A stretch of DNA of 64,000 nucleotides from JAFGKK01 sp964521085. GTDB lineage: Bacteria; Chloroflexota; Anaerolineae; Anaerolineales; RBG-16-64-43. The notes under the pieces were generated by a model. The model was not told where the DNA came from. It was given only the letters and a program-made list of their open reading frames with translations, and did no database searches. The translations under genes and the position numbers were made by a program. The DNA is taken from NCBI GenBank assembly GCA_964521085.1, contig CAZFPL010000006.1, positions 38,997 to 102,996 of the forward strand, read 5' to 3'. Shown here in pieces: positions 35,504-44,980 of this stretch (positions are counted from its first letter, which is position 1; each line of letters opens with the position of its first letter).

Positions 35504-36148
35504 ATGATGAGATATTATCAGGCGGGAGATCATTGCGCTCTTCGCGGAATAGTTCATAACCAAGTATGGATTGTGCAAACTATGATTGTAGTAAAGGATA
35601 GTGAAAAAGAATCGGTTCTTTTACTGCTCCCCGGATCTCAATGTGCTTTCCCAGAGGAGTATAAGGACTGGAGAGATACGGGCAGGAAAAAACATATAAA
35701 TCGCTGGCAAGTTGCCAGGCAAAACCCGCTCACCCTGGAAGAATTTATCTGGCAAAGAAATAGAATTCTATTCTTTCTTGAACCGGATAAGTATTATTCT
35801 TTTTGTTTATTTTGGCATCATGAATCGGATAAATTCAATTGCTACTATGTAAACTTCCAATTACCTTATACACGAAGCCGTTGTGGATTTGACACATTGG
35901 ATCTGGATCTTGATATCGTCATTAATGAGAATTTCGAATGGAAATGGAAGGATATTGACGACTATCAAGCGGGAATAAACGAAGGTGGAATAAAGGAAGA
36001 ATGGGTAAGGGGAATTGAACAATCGAAAGATGAAGTGATGAAAAGAATAGAAAGACGTAGGTATCCAATGGATGGTTCTTGGATTCAATGGCGTCCGGAT
36101 TCAACATGGAAGGCACCTGTGTTACCCAAGGATTGGGGAAAATTATAA
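35504..36148 (+). CDS. DUF402-like protein, AT-rich gene
   Basis: The 214-residue product resembles DUF402 proteins: a beta-rich core with ...YYVNFQLPYTRSRCGFDTLDLDLDIVI, then WKDIDDYQAGINEGGI and a charged helix. The acidic run DLDLD and the later DIDD could bind metal; some DUF402 proteins are nucleoside diphosphatases, but that activity is not assured here. AGGAGGAG lies 10 nt before the ATG at 35504. The gene is clearly richer in A and T than its neighbours and uses many ATA, AGA and TTA codons, so it was probably acquired by transfer. It is divergent from the broken hydrolase. Confidence 0.75.
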   Translation: MMRYYQAGDHCALRGIVHNQVWIVQTMIVVKDSEKESVLLLLPGSQCAFPEEYKDWRDTGRKKHINRWQVARQNPLTLEEFIWQRNRILFFLEPDKYYSFCLFWHHESDKFNCYYVNFQLPYTRSRCGFDTLDLDLDIVINENFEWKWKDIDDYQAGINEGGIKEEWVRGIEQSKDEVMKRIERRRYPMDGSWIQWRPDSTWKAPVLPKDWGKL

Positions 36149-36494
36149 TGCGGCCCATCATGGGGTTCCATCGGATTTGACCCCCCGCTTCGCAACCAAG
36201 ACACTTCCAAAACCGGAAGTGCCTTGCTACACGAGGGCAAGTTGTGATAAGGCACGGCGATAACCAATAAGGGTATTTCTATCCCTCCGAGGAAAAAATT
36301 CGCAAGAAGTGCTTATCTAAACACCTGCAGTGATTTTAACCGTTTTGATATGCCCCTAAAAGTCCTGTGCCGGCCGCCTTGGCAAATTAAACATATGACA
36401 CAAGCAAAATAATCCAACAATCCAGCAAAAATAGACTTGGATACCAGCCATATAATGGGGGCAGCCACCACCAACGATAAAAATGGAGGGCAAC
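36149..36494. other. Intergenic region with a hairpin and the promoter of the secreted xylanase
   Basis: A stem CACTTCC/GGAAGTG lies at about 36202-36221 and could end the DUF402 transcript. A TATAAT (36451-36456) lies about 40 nt before the xylanase ATG; no good -35 was found. The rest shows no gene, operator or repeat that I can identify. Confidence 0.5.
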
Positions 36495-38798
36495 ATGGCA
36501 CTCGAGAAACCGCACGCGAAAAGGACAGGGGAAATTTCAGCCATCCAGTCTGCAGCGCTTTTCTTGCTGATGGTTCTTGTGTCCTGTTCTCAACCCACCG
36601 CTACGGCTACCTTGGCTGCACCGGAAGCGACCAACGCACCTGCCACGCAGACGAAGACGAGGACGCCGACGCTCGCAAGCCCCACACAGCCGTCCGTGCA
36701 AACCGACATCCCGTCGCTGTATGAGGTATTCGCCGGCGACTTCCTGGTCGGCGCGGCGCTCGAGCCCGATCAGCTCAACAGCAAAGATCACGTCACCCTC
36801 CTGACCCGCCACTTCAACAGCCTGACCGCTGAAAACGCCATGAAGCCCGGTTCGATTGAGCCGTACGAAGGGGACTTTCGGTGGACCGGCGCCGACAAGC
36901 TGGTCCAATTTGCCAAAGATAACAACATGGCCGTGCATGGCCATACCCTGGTGTGGCACCAGCAAGCCGCAGAGTGGATGTTCCAGGATAGCGCCGGCAA
37001 GACGCTGGGAGCGACGCCGGAGAACAAGCAGCTGGTGCTCGGGCGCCTGGAGGACTACATCCGCGCGGTCGTCGGCCGCTACAAGGATGACGTCAACGTC
37101 TGGGACGTGGTCAACGAGGTGGTCGATCCGAGCCAGCCGGACTGCATGCGCCGGAGCAGATGGTACGAGCTCACCGGCACGGACTACATCGCGACGGCTT
37201 TCCGCGTGGCGGACGAGGTGGCGCCGGATGCCGTTCTGATCATCAACGATTACAGCACGACCGATCCGGCCAAGCGGCAGTGCCTGCATAAGGTGGTCAG
37301 CGATCTGAAAGCGCAAGGCGTACCGGTCGAGGGCGTGGGCCACCAGATGCACGTCAACATCGAAAATCCGTCGGCCTCGGCCATCGAGGAGACGATCCTG
37401 AAGTTCGCCGACCTGGGCCTGGAGCAGCACGTCACCGAGCTGGACATGAGCATCTATACCAACGACACCGACAAATACACCGTCGTGCCGGAGGAGATAC
37501 TGGTGAAGCAGGGCTACCGGTACAAGGAGATTTTCGATGTCTTCAAGCGCCAAGCCGCCAACATCGACTCGGTGACGTTCTGGGGCATGGCGGACGATCA
37601 TACGTGGCTCAAGACCTGGCCGACCACCCGGATCAACCTGCCCCTGCTCTTCGACGAGAACCTGCAGGCCAAGCCCGCCTACTGGGGGATCGTCGATCCT
37701 TCGAAGCTACCCGTACGTATCCAGCATCTGGATGTTTCCGAAGGAACGCCGGTCCTCGATGGAGAGGCCGAGGCGCTGTGGAATATGCGGTCCTGGCCGG
37801 AGCTTCGGGCAACCGATACAGTCGCGGCTTCCTTCCAGACACTCTGGGATAAAGAAGCCCTATACCTGTTTGTGGACGTGAAGGATGCAACACCGAACCC
37901 GGCGGACAGGATCGATATCTTCTTCGATCCGAACAACGGCAAGACCGCGACCCACGAGGCCGATGACCTGTACATTACCTGCAGGAATAACGCCTGCACG
38001 CCTTCCGATGGTGTGGAGTTCTCCATGAAAACAACCGGGGATGGATACCGGTTGGAGGCGGCGTTCAGCCTGGGCACCCCGTTAACCCTCGGCCGGGAGA
38101 TCGGCTTCGACCTGCGCGTCACCGACAGTGATCGGCCTGACGCCCCGATCTCCTGGAACGACTCAACCAATAGCCAGGATGCCGGCACGGCCAATTATGG
38201 AACGTTGACGTTTGCGGCGGCAGTCGCTGTAACCGTCGCGGTACCGGGCGCCCCCATCATCGACGGCGTCGAGGATGCCGTGTGGGCCAAGGCGAACGAG
38301 ATATCCACCGATGTTTGGGTTGCGGGCACGAGCGGTTCGACAGCCAAGGTCAAGACGCTGTGGAACAATCAATATCTGTACGTCTATGCGGTTGTGACCG
38401 ACGCGAAGCTAAGCAAGGCCGCCACCAACCCCTGGGAGCAGGATTCGATCGAGGTGTTCCTGGATCAGAACAACGCCAAGACCACCTCCTACCAGCCGGA
38501 CGACGCCCAGTACCGCGTCAATTTCGAAAACGTACAAAGCTTCAACGGCGGCGCAAAGGCCGAGCTGATCAAGAGCGCCACCAGGATCGTCCCCGGCGGC
38601 TACGTCGTCGAATTATCGATCAAACTGGATGCGGTCACACCGGCGGAAGGCGTGCGGATCGGCTTCGACTTCCAGGTCAACAACGACGAGGATGGTGACG
38701 GCGTGCGGGACAGCGTCGCCATATGGCACGACCCGTCCGGCCAGTCGTACCAGAACACATCCGGGATCGGCGTTCTCGAGTTCGGCAAACCGAGCTGA
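36495..38798 (+). CDS. Secreted GH10 endo-xylanase lipoprotein with two CBM9 modules
   Basis: The 767-residue enzyme cleaves xylan outside the cell. The signal peptide ends at lipobox LVSC (Cys31), followed by a Thr/Pro/Ala-rich linker. The GH10 barrel (about 70-405) has the acid/base Glu208 in WDVVNEVVD and the nucleophile Glu315 in VTELDMS, with HGHTLVWHQQ and NDYST. Two CBM9-type modules follow (about 410-575 and 580-765), each with the ...LDGEAEALW / IDGVEDAVW opening and an IDIFFDPNNGK / IEVFLDQNNAK core; CBM9 binds sugar chain ends. GGAGGG lies 4-5 nt before the ATG. Its products would feed the intracellular GH10/GH116/GH3 cluster at 14-23 kb. Confidence 0.95.
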   Translation: MALEKPHAKRTGEISAIQSAALFLLMVLVSCSQPTATATLAAPEATNAPATQTKTRTPTLASPTQPSVQTDIPSLYEVFAGDFLVGAALEPDQLNSKDHVTLLTRHFNSLTAENAMKPGSIEPYEGDFRWTGADKLVQFAKDNNMAVHGHTLVWHQQAAEWMFQDSAGKTLGATPENKQLVLGRLEDYIRAVVGRYKDDVNVWDVVNEVVDPSQPDCMRRSRWYELTGTDYIATAFRVADEVAPDAVLIINDYSTTDPAKRQCLHKVVSDLKAQGVPVEGVGHQMHVNIENPSASAIEETILKFADLGLEQHVTELDMSIYTNDTDKYTVVPEEILVKQGYRYKEIFDVFKRQAANIDSVTFWGMADDHTWLKTWPTTRINLPLLFDENLQAKPAYWGIVDPSKLPVRIQHLDVSEGTPVLDGEAEALWNMRSWPELRATDTVAASFQTLWDKEALYLFVDVKDATPNPADRIDIFFDPNNGKTATHEADDLYITCRNNACTPSDGVEFSMKTTGDGYRLEAAFSLGTPLTLGREIGFDLRVTDSDRPDAPISWNDSTNSQDAGTANYGTLTFAAAVAVTVAVPGAPIIDGVEDAVWAKANEISTDVWVAGTSGSTAKVKTLWNNQYLYVYAVVTDAKLSKAATNPWEQDSIEVFLDQNNAKTTSYQPDDAQYRVNFENVQSFNGGAKAELIKSATRIVPGGYVVELSIKLDAVTPAEGVRIGFDFQVNNDEDGDGVRDSVAIWHDPSGQSYQNTSGIGVLEFGKPS

Positions 38799-38974
38799 TC
38801 CATAGCCCTGCCTGTTTTCTGAGGCCGGCATCGCAGGACGGTGGCCGGGCTGCCGGGCCGCCATCGGGCGGTGCGAGCGTGGAGAATGCCGCATCAAGCC
38901 GAGTGGGCTCGCATCGGACGCAAGACATAATCGGCCAGAGTCCGTGACACACCCTTGGCGCCAACATACTATCG

Positions 38975-39009
38975 AAAGAGGGGCATGGAATGCATACATG
39001 CCCCTCTTT
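38975..39009 (+). terminator. Intrinsic terminator after the secreted xylanase
   Basis: AAAGAGGGGCATG (38975-38987) and CATGCCCCTCTTT (38997-39009) form a perfect 13-bp stem with a 9-nt loop and a short T-run in its 3' arm. It is 176 bp past the xylanase stop. Confidence 0.7.
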
Positions 39010-39344
39010 GCACGCCCGGCATGGGCGATAGGCAAGGCATGACCGTCTCCGGTTGCATCGCCCTGGCGAGCCGCCGGCCAAAGGCCGATCGGCCGATGGA
39101 TCATCGCGGGTGCGGTAGGATGCACTGCGGCAATCTTCGGGTTTTATCTTCCTTTTTTCGTTTCTCATAGAAAGAATTATTCCCCCCATCGATCACCTTC
39201 TGGTTTTCTCATGTGGATGCGGATGCATGGAGAAAACGCCGTCTGTTTCCATGGGGAACTCGGAAAATGGAATTGTCTCGAGGAATAATAGTGTCCTGAT
39301 CTTTATTCCATTTAATATTGGCTGAAATCCGATATTGTAGCCCT
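39010..39344. other. Intergenic region, partly AT-rich, no gene recognised
   Basis: It holds an inverted repeat GTTTTCTC / GAGAAAAC (about 39212-39239). The sequence becomes AT-rich toward 39344, where the minus-strand M50 gene ends. I see no coding region. Confidence 0.5.
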
Positions 39345-40640
39345 TTACATTTTTTCCGCGGCCAATTCAAATAGGTATAAATTGGGATCGTACTTGCGCG
39401 CCAACTCGAAATATCGCCGGCTTTCCTCCACGTTCCCGCGCCGGCCTTCGGCGACCGCGATATGGTAGGCGTCGGATGCTTTTCCGGAAGCGTCCTTTTG
39501 CTTTTCCAGCGCCTCCTTGAGCAGGCCGATCCCCTCCTCCAGCCGGTTCATCTCCACCAGCACCGCGCCGCGCGTGCCGATGATCGACGGCTCCCAGCGC
39601 AACTGCCGGAAAGCTTCCGCGGAATACCGGTCTGCTTCCGGCAGCAACTCCGGGTCGCGCATCAGGATGTCGGCATACGCGATATTGTTGAGCATCAAGT
39701 TCTTGAAAAACGGTTTCTTCGCCTCTTCCGACGGGAGGAGAGACAGGAAAACCTCGCGCGCTTCCGGGAACTTTTTTTGCTTTACCCAATTCACTCCCTG
39801 GGAAATGCGGAGGGCCGGTTGTTCCGGGAACCTCGCCAACCCCTGTTCAATCCATCGCCGGGCGGCATCCATATCGTTCCGCTCGCCGGCATCCAGCGCT
39901 TCCATGACGTAATAGGATTGGAATTGGAGTTCCTGCTGCTTCGGTTTCAGGAATGCCTGCTGAAGCATTTGCAGGCCGTCCGTCCCGGTCTGCCCGAAAG
40001 GAACCCCCGCCCTCATCGGGATGGCATTGAAGATCAGGAGGACCAGGTTGTAGAAGATGAAGAGGCCGGTTCCATTAATCAGAGCCGCGGCTTTCACGCC
40101 GAACCATCCCTGCAGGATCAGCAAAAGGAACTGGAAGACGACGGCGGCGCCGAGCAGGACGGCGTGCAGCGCCGGCCCGGCCAGGATTGCGCCGAACATC
40201 CTCCAGCGGCTTCCGCTTTGCGGCGGGCTGGCCATCAGCGTTCCGGCCCCGAACGGCCAGACCCGAAGCTCCCAGGTGATTCCGAACATGCGTCCGGAAG
40301 TCAATACTCTCCCATATCCGATCATCACCCGAAAAATCCGGATTCCCAACAGAAGTCCGGCGGCAGTGTGGGCCAACTCATGGGCGACGACCAGGGGGAA
40401 ATTAATCAGCGCTAGAAAAAGGAAATCCAATAATACTTTTTCCACCCCCCTGCCGAAATAAAGCGTATCCAGCATGGCGACCAGAAGAACCATGCCGGCG
40501 ACCGAAAAAAGCTGCCCGCGGATATACACCTTCTCCCAGCAGAGCGGACAATAGGTCCGGGTTACGAGCCCGGCCCATGTTTTTCGGACGGTGAAAGCCT
40601 GTTCGATTTCCGATTCCACCCCGCAGCGGCTGCATCTCAT
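39345..40640 (-). CDS. M50-family membrane metalloprotease-like protein with zinc ribbon and TPR repeats
   Basis: The 431-residue protein starts with a zinc ribbon (CSRCG ... CPLCW). A membrane region follows with the site-2-protease zinc motif HELAH near residue 88 and a later NAIPMRAGVPFGQTGTDG segment that resembles the NxxPxxxxDG second motif of the family. The C-terminal 190 residues are helical TPR-like repeats (EALDAGERNDMDAARRWIEQGLARFP and following). It may cut membrane proteins, with TPRs choosing substrates. The ATG overlaps the upstream YfhO stop by 4 nt, so the two are translated together. Confidence 0.85.
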   Translation of the reverse strand: MRCSRCGVESEIEQAFTVRKTWAGLVTRTYCPLCWEKVYIRGQLFSVAGMVLLVAMLDTLYFGRGVEKVLLDFLFLALINFPLVVAHELAHTAAGLLLGIRIFRVMIGYGRVLTSGRMFGITWELRVWPFGAGTLMASPPQSGSRWRMFGAILAGPALHAVLLGAAVVFQFLLLILQGWFGVKAAALINGTGLFIFYNLVLLIFNAIPMRAGVPFGQTGTDGLQMLQQAFLKPKQQELQFQSYYVMEALDAGERNDMDAARRWIEQGLARFPEQPALRISQGVNWVKQKKFPEAREVFLSLLPSEEAKKPFFKNLMLNNIAYADILMRDPELLPEADRYSAEAFRQLRWEPSIIGTRGAVLVEMNRLEEGIGLLKEALEKQKDASGKASDAYHIAVAEGRRGNVEESRRYFELARKYDPNLYLFELAAEKM

Positions 40641-42991
40641 CCCGCAACCCCGGCGGCGGCTCCCGTCCCTTCCGGGCTACGCCGTATGAATTTCCGGATC
40701 GATGCGTATCCAATCCCTGCGCATACGAGGAGCAGGAGAAGGACCGTCAACAGCGCTCCGGCCCAAAAGGCGAGGGGCGTATACCGGTATTCGACGATAT
40801 GCTTTCCGGCGGGCACCCGCACGGCGCGGAAAGCATAGTCCGCCTGGAGACTGGGCACGCGTTCGCCGTCGAGGAAGGCTTCCCAACCGTGGTCGTTCAC
40901 ATCCGCCAGAACGAGGTATCCAGCCTCTGGAAAATCGACCTCGATCCGCACGACATTCGGATCCTCTCCCGCGGCCAGAACAAGAAGCGGCGGGGATGCG
41001 CACGCCGTCCCCTCCTCCCCGTTCCCGAGTTCAAGGATCACGGTATCTGCAGGATCGAATTCCGGATCCATCACCGCCTGCCATGCATCCTCAAGACTGA
41101 TCGCCCACTCCGCGCGGCAGACACCCCACGCCCGTGCCGCGCCGCTTGGCAGGAAACGCAGGGAAGGAAATTCCGCCCCCTCCGGCCATTCCCAGACGGC
41201 GCCGACGTCCATCATGCGCAGGATCCGATCGCGTTGTTCCGCGGGGAGTGTTTCCAAACCGCTCATCAGATCGGCATACCGGCCGAACACGAACGAATCA
41301 AAATTATTCGCCGACGGGACGGCGTCAAGCACGCTGACGTTGGGCAGCTCCCAGCGCCGGACGTCCATCCAATCCGAAAGCCCCGAAAAGGTCCGGAAGA
41401 GGAACACCCGCTGGTACATCAGCCGGTAACGGATTTCCTCCGGCATGAGAATCCGCCTGCCCCCCAATCGGGAGACAAGAGCCGCCGCCGAGGGATTCTC
41501 CGACCGGTAAAGGTCCGGCGAAATCGTGGGGACCAATCCGGCATCGGTGAAGATCAAATCCAGCGCGACCAATGCGGCCGCCGCCACCGGAAAAATCCGC
41601 GCCAGCACCGGTCGGCGCTGCGAGAAATATTTCATAAGCGCGAGACCGGCGATCAGAATCCCCATCCCCCCGGCGGCCATCATCGCGCTCGAGAACGACG
41701 GCTTGATGAATGCGATAAAGCTTGCCCCCACCCCCGCCCCTATGGCCGCCGCCGCCGGCACCCCGATGTTGGCCGCTTTCCTCCAGGACGATTCCACCGA
41801 GTTCGCCCAGCATTCGGCGCCGGCCGCGGCAAGCAGGCACAGGGAAAACACGAATCCGATCATGATCCGCGACGGCGCCTGGAAAAAGTTAAAGGTCGGC
41901 ACGTTTTGAAAGAGGAATGAGAAGAGGGGAGTGTTGTTTCCAAGCGCGAGGATCAGTGTCAGCGGCAGCAACACAAGCAGATAGCCGTATGGAAATCCGG
42001 ACACGCCTTTCCGACGGAGGCGGCTCACAAGCGCCAAACCGGCCAGGCCGAGCGGCAGAAGGCCGATGTAGACCGCGTCCTCCCAGTAATTGGCGTATCC
42101 CCAGTAATCGCCGTGGACCGGATTTCCAAAAAAGTTCGGTGCGATCAGGGTAAGCAAATGCCACGGCCAGAAGGAATAGGAAAGGGCCGCCGCCGGATCC
42201 ACCCCCGCTGATCGTTGCGAATGCCACCAGTATCCGATGGTCGGCAGAAATTGCGCCGCCCCGAGCAGGCCGGCGGACAGGCTCGCGGTCAGCAAGCGCA
42301 ACCCCGCCCAAAAGGCATTCTTCCAAATCGGCCGGTTCGAAAATGCGCGGACCCCCATCCAGCCGGCGAGAATGAGCCACGTGTACCAGGCCGTCTGCCA
42401 ATGCCCGGCCAGCCATTGCAGGCAGAGCGCAAGGGCAAGCCGGACATCGAAGATGCCGTTCTTTTTTTTGCCGGCGTTCTCACCGGCCAGGATAATCCAC
42501 GGCAGCCAGGCGACCGATGCGTTTATGGTAAGGAACCACGCCCGCGCCGCAAGATAACCGGACAGCATGAACGCCAGCCCGGCCACCGCCTGCCCCAGGC
42601 GGCCGATTCCCAGCGAGCGGCTGAGTTTGACCATCCCGACCCCGGCCCACAGGAGATGCGCGACCATCAGAACGCCCTGACCGTATTCCACCGGGACGAT
42701 TAAAAGGAACCAGTTCGGGGGATACAGCAGCGCCGATTGCGCGTTGGCAAGCAGCGGCGCCCCCATCCCCAGCCACGGATTCCAAAGCGGCAGAAAGCCG
42801 CCGAGGATCGATTGTTTCGCGATTTCGTGCCACGGGTAAAACTGAACCAGCGGAAGACCCCAGAAGACCGCCTGCACCCCCAGGAGGACCGGCCCGAACA
42901 GGATGACCAGTACGGCCAGCAGCATCCCATACACCGGATCGATATGGAGGAAAAATTTCTTTCCGCGCGCAAGAACAGGAGAAAGCCCCAC
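40637..42991 (-). CDS. YfhO-family polytopic membrane protein
   Basis: The 784-residue product has about 12-13 membrane segments and a C-terminal extracytoplasmic domain, as in YfhO proteins linked to glycosylation of wall or lipid polymers in Firmicutes. The opening matches the family: FYPWHEIAKQSILGGFLPLWNPWLGMGAPLLANAQSALLYPPNW. The C-terminal region has PEAGYLVLADVNDHGWEAFLDGERV. The GTG at 42991 is chosen because a promoter ends 7 nt before it; the ATG at 42925 is an alternative that would cut into the first helix. It is coupled to the M50 gene. Confidence 0.85.
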   Translation of the reverse strand: MGLSPVLARGKKFFLHIDPVYGMLLAVLVILFGPVLLGVQAVFWGLPLVQFYPWHEIAKQSILGGFLPLWNPWLGMGAPLLANAQSALLYPPNWFLLIVPVEYGQGVLMVAHLLWAGVGMVKLSRSLGIGRLGQAVAGLAFMLSGYLAARAWFLTINASVAWLPWIILAGENAGKKKNGIFDVRLALALCLQWLAGHWQTAWYTWLILAGWMGVRAFSNRPIWKNAFWAGLRLLTASLSAGLLGAAQFLPTIGYWWHSQRSAGVDPAAALSYSFWPWHLLTLIAPNFFGNPVHGDYWGYANYWEDAVYIGLLPLGLAGLALVSRLRRKGVSGFPYGYLLVLLPLTLILALGNNTPLFSFLFQNVPTFNFFQAPSRIMIGFVFSLCLLAAAGAECWANSVESSWRKAANIGVPAAAAIGAGVGASFIAFIKPSFSSAMMAAGGMGILIAGLALMKYFSQRRPVLARIFPVAAAALVALDLIFTDAGLVPTISPDLYRSENPSAAALVSRLGGRRILMPEEIRYRLMYQRVFLFRTFSGLSDWMDVRRWELPNVSVLDAVPSANNFDSFVFGRYADLMSGLETLPAEQRDRILRMMDVGAVWEWPEGAEFPSLRFLPSGAARAWGVCRAEWAISLEDAWQAVMDPEFDPADTVILELGNGEEGTACASPPLLVLAAGEDPNVVRIEVDFPEAGYLVLADVNDHGWEAFLDGERVPSLQADYAFRAVRVPAGKHIVEYRYTPLAFWAGALLTVLLLLLVCAGIGYASIRKFIRRSPEGTGAAAGVAG

Positions 42992-42998
42992 GGTTCCG

Positions 42999-43027
42999 TG
43001 TATACACTGTTTCCCACCGCGAGGCAA
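42999..43027 (-). promoter_or_regulatory. Promoter of the YfhO-M50 operon, predicted leaderless
   Basis: On the minus strand TTGCCT (43027-43022) and TATACA (43004-42999) are 17 bp apart, each matching 4 of 6 consensus bases. Seven nt follow before the GTG start at 42991, and no Shine-Dalgarno is present. Confidence 0.5.
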
Positions 43028-43046
43028 GTGGCCGGGCGTTAAGTAC

Positions 43047-43077
43047 TTGACCCGGCGCAGGTTTATTGTTTTATAAT
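43047..43077 (+). promoter_or_regulatory. Promoter upstream of the TolB-like lipoprotein gene
   Basis: TTGACC (43047-43052) and a perfect TATAAT (43072-43077) are 19 bp apart. The spacing is long, but both boxes are good. It overlaps the control region of the divergent YfhO operon. Confidence 0.5.
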
Positions 43078-43162
43078 CCGCGGCACCGCTTCCGCGAAGT
43101 AGCGCGGAATTCATCCCTTCTCCAAAATCCAGAACCAACACTTGCCGGAAAAGGAGAATCCC

Positions 43163-44314
43163 ATGTCTGTCCGATTCCCCGTATGGTGCCCCTTCCTGGC
43201 GTTGGCTGTTGCGCTTTCCGGTTGTGGACCGACGGCGACTCCCAAGGAGGAGATCTTCTCCTCCCATACGCAGGAAACCGCCCCGCGGATCGCCCCCACC
43301 AAGGCGCCCCCTCCCACCGATGTCGTCGGTCCTGCCGTCACTCCGACCATCCAGCCCTCGGCCCCCATGCCGGGTTTGGTGTACCTCGACGCAGATCCGG
43401 AAAAGGGAATGGTGGGGCCCTTTCTCGTGGATGCCGGCGGCCAGAGCGTCCAACTCAGCGACAAGCCGGACCCGGTGCTTTCTCCCGATCGATCGCAATT
43501 GCTCTATTCCAATAACGGGGATATCTGGCTTTTGGATTTCGCGTCCGGGAAGACTTTGAATTTAACCAAAACCAAGGACCGCGTCGAAAATTATTACCAA
43601 TGGTGGCCCGCACATCCCGACCTGATCATCTTTCATTACCAGCCGGTCGATGATGTGGGACCCGCGGCGGGATTTCTGGCGACGATCAAACCGGACGGCA
43701 CCAACTATCTTCTCCTGGACGAGGAAGTACGATCCTTCTCCCCGGCGGCTCTTTCCCCCGACGGCCAATCGATCGCCTACGACCGCGGCGGCCAGCCGTG
43801 GATCTACAACTTCAGCGGCGGGAAGATGCCGATTTTTCCGAATTCCCTGCGGGAGGGATTCAACATCGCGATTAATCCGGAATGGTCGCCGAGCGGCCGT
43901 CAAATCGCCTGGCAACTCTACGGCATGCCGACGGTGGAAGAAGGCGGCAGCGCCACGGCCATTCTCGACCTCGATCTGCTCACCGTATCCCTGCTTCACC
44001 GGTATACCGTTGCCGGCGGAAGCGGCGCGGGAATTTACCATTTGGCATGGAGCCCGGACGGCAAATGGCTGGCGGTTGCGAATCAGTCCGAACTCGAGGC
44101 CGACGGCAAGATCTCCCTATGGGTGATGCGTCCGGACGGCAGCGAGGAATATCATCTCGGCCCGGGCGACCGGCCAATCTGGAGTCCGGACGGAACCGTA
44201 CTGCTCTACAGCACCGACGACGGCGTATGTGCGGTTAATTCCGGGGAGTGGATGCCTTATATCGTAACCTTGCCAAAAACCGCGCGTGTGATCGACTGGG
44301 TGAAAATCGAATAA
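43163..44314 (+). CDS. TolB-like beta-propeller lipoprotein
   Basis: The 383-residue protein has a lipoprotein signal ending ALSGC, a Pro/Thr-rich linker of about 50 residues and then five to six propeller blades of the WD40/PD40 type (VLSPDRSQLLYSNNGDIWLLD, AALSPDGQSIAYD, LAWSPDGKWLAVA, PIWSPDGTVLLYS). It should be anchored outside the membrane and bind a partner protein or ligand; no enzyme motif is visible. AAGGAG lies 6 nt before the ATG at 43163. Confidence 0.88.
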   Translation: MSVRFPVWCPFLALAVALSGCGPTATPKEEIFSSHTQETAPRIAPTKAPPPTDVVGPAVTPTIQPSAPMPGLVYLDADPEKGMVGPFLVDAGGQSVQLSDKPDPVLSPDRSQLLYSNNGDIWLLDFASGKTLNLTKTKDRVENYYQWWPAHPDLIIFHYQPVDDVGPAAGFLATIKPDGTNYLLLDEEVRSFSPAALSPDGQSIAYDRGGQPWIYNFSGGKMPIFPNSLREGFNIAINPEWSPSGRQIAWQLYGMPTVEEGGSATAILDLDLLTVSLLHRYTVAGGSGAGIYHLAWSPDGKWLAVANQSELEADGKISLWVMRPDGSEEYHLGPGDRPIWSPDGTVLLYSTDDGVCAVNSGEWMPYIVTLPKTARVIDWVKIE

Positions 44315-44330
44315 TCCAAAAGAGGTTGGA

Positions 44331-44411
44331 AAAGTACACGGAATCCACCGAAAAAACACCGGATACACGGAATATTCCTGAAATTTCTTTCGGTGTAATC
44401 CGTATACTCTG
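44331..44411. repeat. Degenerate 'ACACGGA' inverted-repeat element
   Basis: Direct and inverted copies of CACGGAAT / ATTCCG-like words (ACACGGAATCCACCG, ATACACGGAATATTCC, TTCGGTGTAATCCGTAT) fill this stretch. The start TACACGGA and the end TCCGTATA are inverted. It is related to the repeats near 26370-26480 and 58403-58460. Confidence 0.4.
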
Positions 44412-44463
44412 CATTACCTCATGGCTTTGCATCTATCGTCATTTGCTCTACCGGAAACCTTTG

Positions 44464-44512
44464 TTGGCAAGTATGAAAACGGAATTATAATAACGACTTA
44501 TCCAGTAGTATA
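44464..44512 (+). promoter_or_regulatory. Promoter and candidate Rrf2 operator (site 1)
   Basis: TTGGCA (44464-44469) and TATAAT (44486-44491) are 16 bp apart. Starting inside the -10 box is TAATAACGACT (44488-44498), part of an imperfect inverted repeat ACGACTTATCCAGTAGT (44493-44509). The same arrangement occurs upstream of the binding-protein gene at 44996, so it is probably the site of the Rrf2 protein encoded just downstream. Confidence 0.65.
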
Positions 44513-44527
44513 TAGAAGGTCTATCCG

Positions 44528-44968
44528 ATGAAAATATCCAAGAAGACGGATTATGCGCTGCGGGCGCTTTTCTACCTCGTGGAGCACCAAGCAGCGGGCC
44601 CGATCCCGATCGCCAGGTTGGCCCGCCAGAACGCGGTTCCCAAGAAATTCCTCGAACACATCATGCTGGATTTGAAATCCCAAGGTTGGGTGCGTTCGGT
44701 GTCCGGGAAAAAGGGGGGATACGCATTGGCCAAGAATCCCGACCGGATCACCATGGGCGAAGTCGTCCGGTATTTCGACGGCCTGATCGCCCCGATCAAT
44801 TGCGTCTCGGTCAACCAATATGAACCGTGCAGTCAGGAACCGCGTTGCCGCTTCCGGCATCTCTTCCTGCAGATTCGGGATAACACCGCGCGGATGATGG
44901 AGATGGCATCGCTGGAATCCGTCGTTCTGGATTCCAAGCCGAAGAAATCAACGTCCAAAGCAAAATAA
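44528..44968 (+). CDS. Rrf2-family transcriptional regulator with three cysteines
   Basis: The 146-residue protein has the Rrf2 winged helix (MKISKKTDYALRALFYLVEH, ...VPKKFLEHIMLDLKSQGWVRSVSGKKGGYAL). Three cysteines, Cys92, Cys101 and Cys107, lie where IscR/NsrR-type proteins bind a Fe-S cluster, although the first spacing (x8) is longer than the usual x5. The C-terminus is Lys/Ser-rich. It is followed by a sulfonate/nitrate-type binding protein, which suggests control of sulfur uptake as with CymR, but iron or NO sensing is possible. AGAAGG precedes the ATG. Confidence 0.88.
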   Translation: MKISKKTDYALRALFYLVEHQAAGPIPIARLARQNAVPKKFLEHIMLDLKSQGWVRSVSGKKGGYALAKNPDRITMGEVVRYFDGLIAPINCVSVNQYEPCSQEPRCRFRHLFLQIRDNTARMMEMASLESVVLDSKPKKSTSKAK

Positions 44969-44980
44969 TCTATTTCAGGA

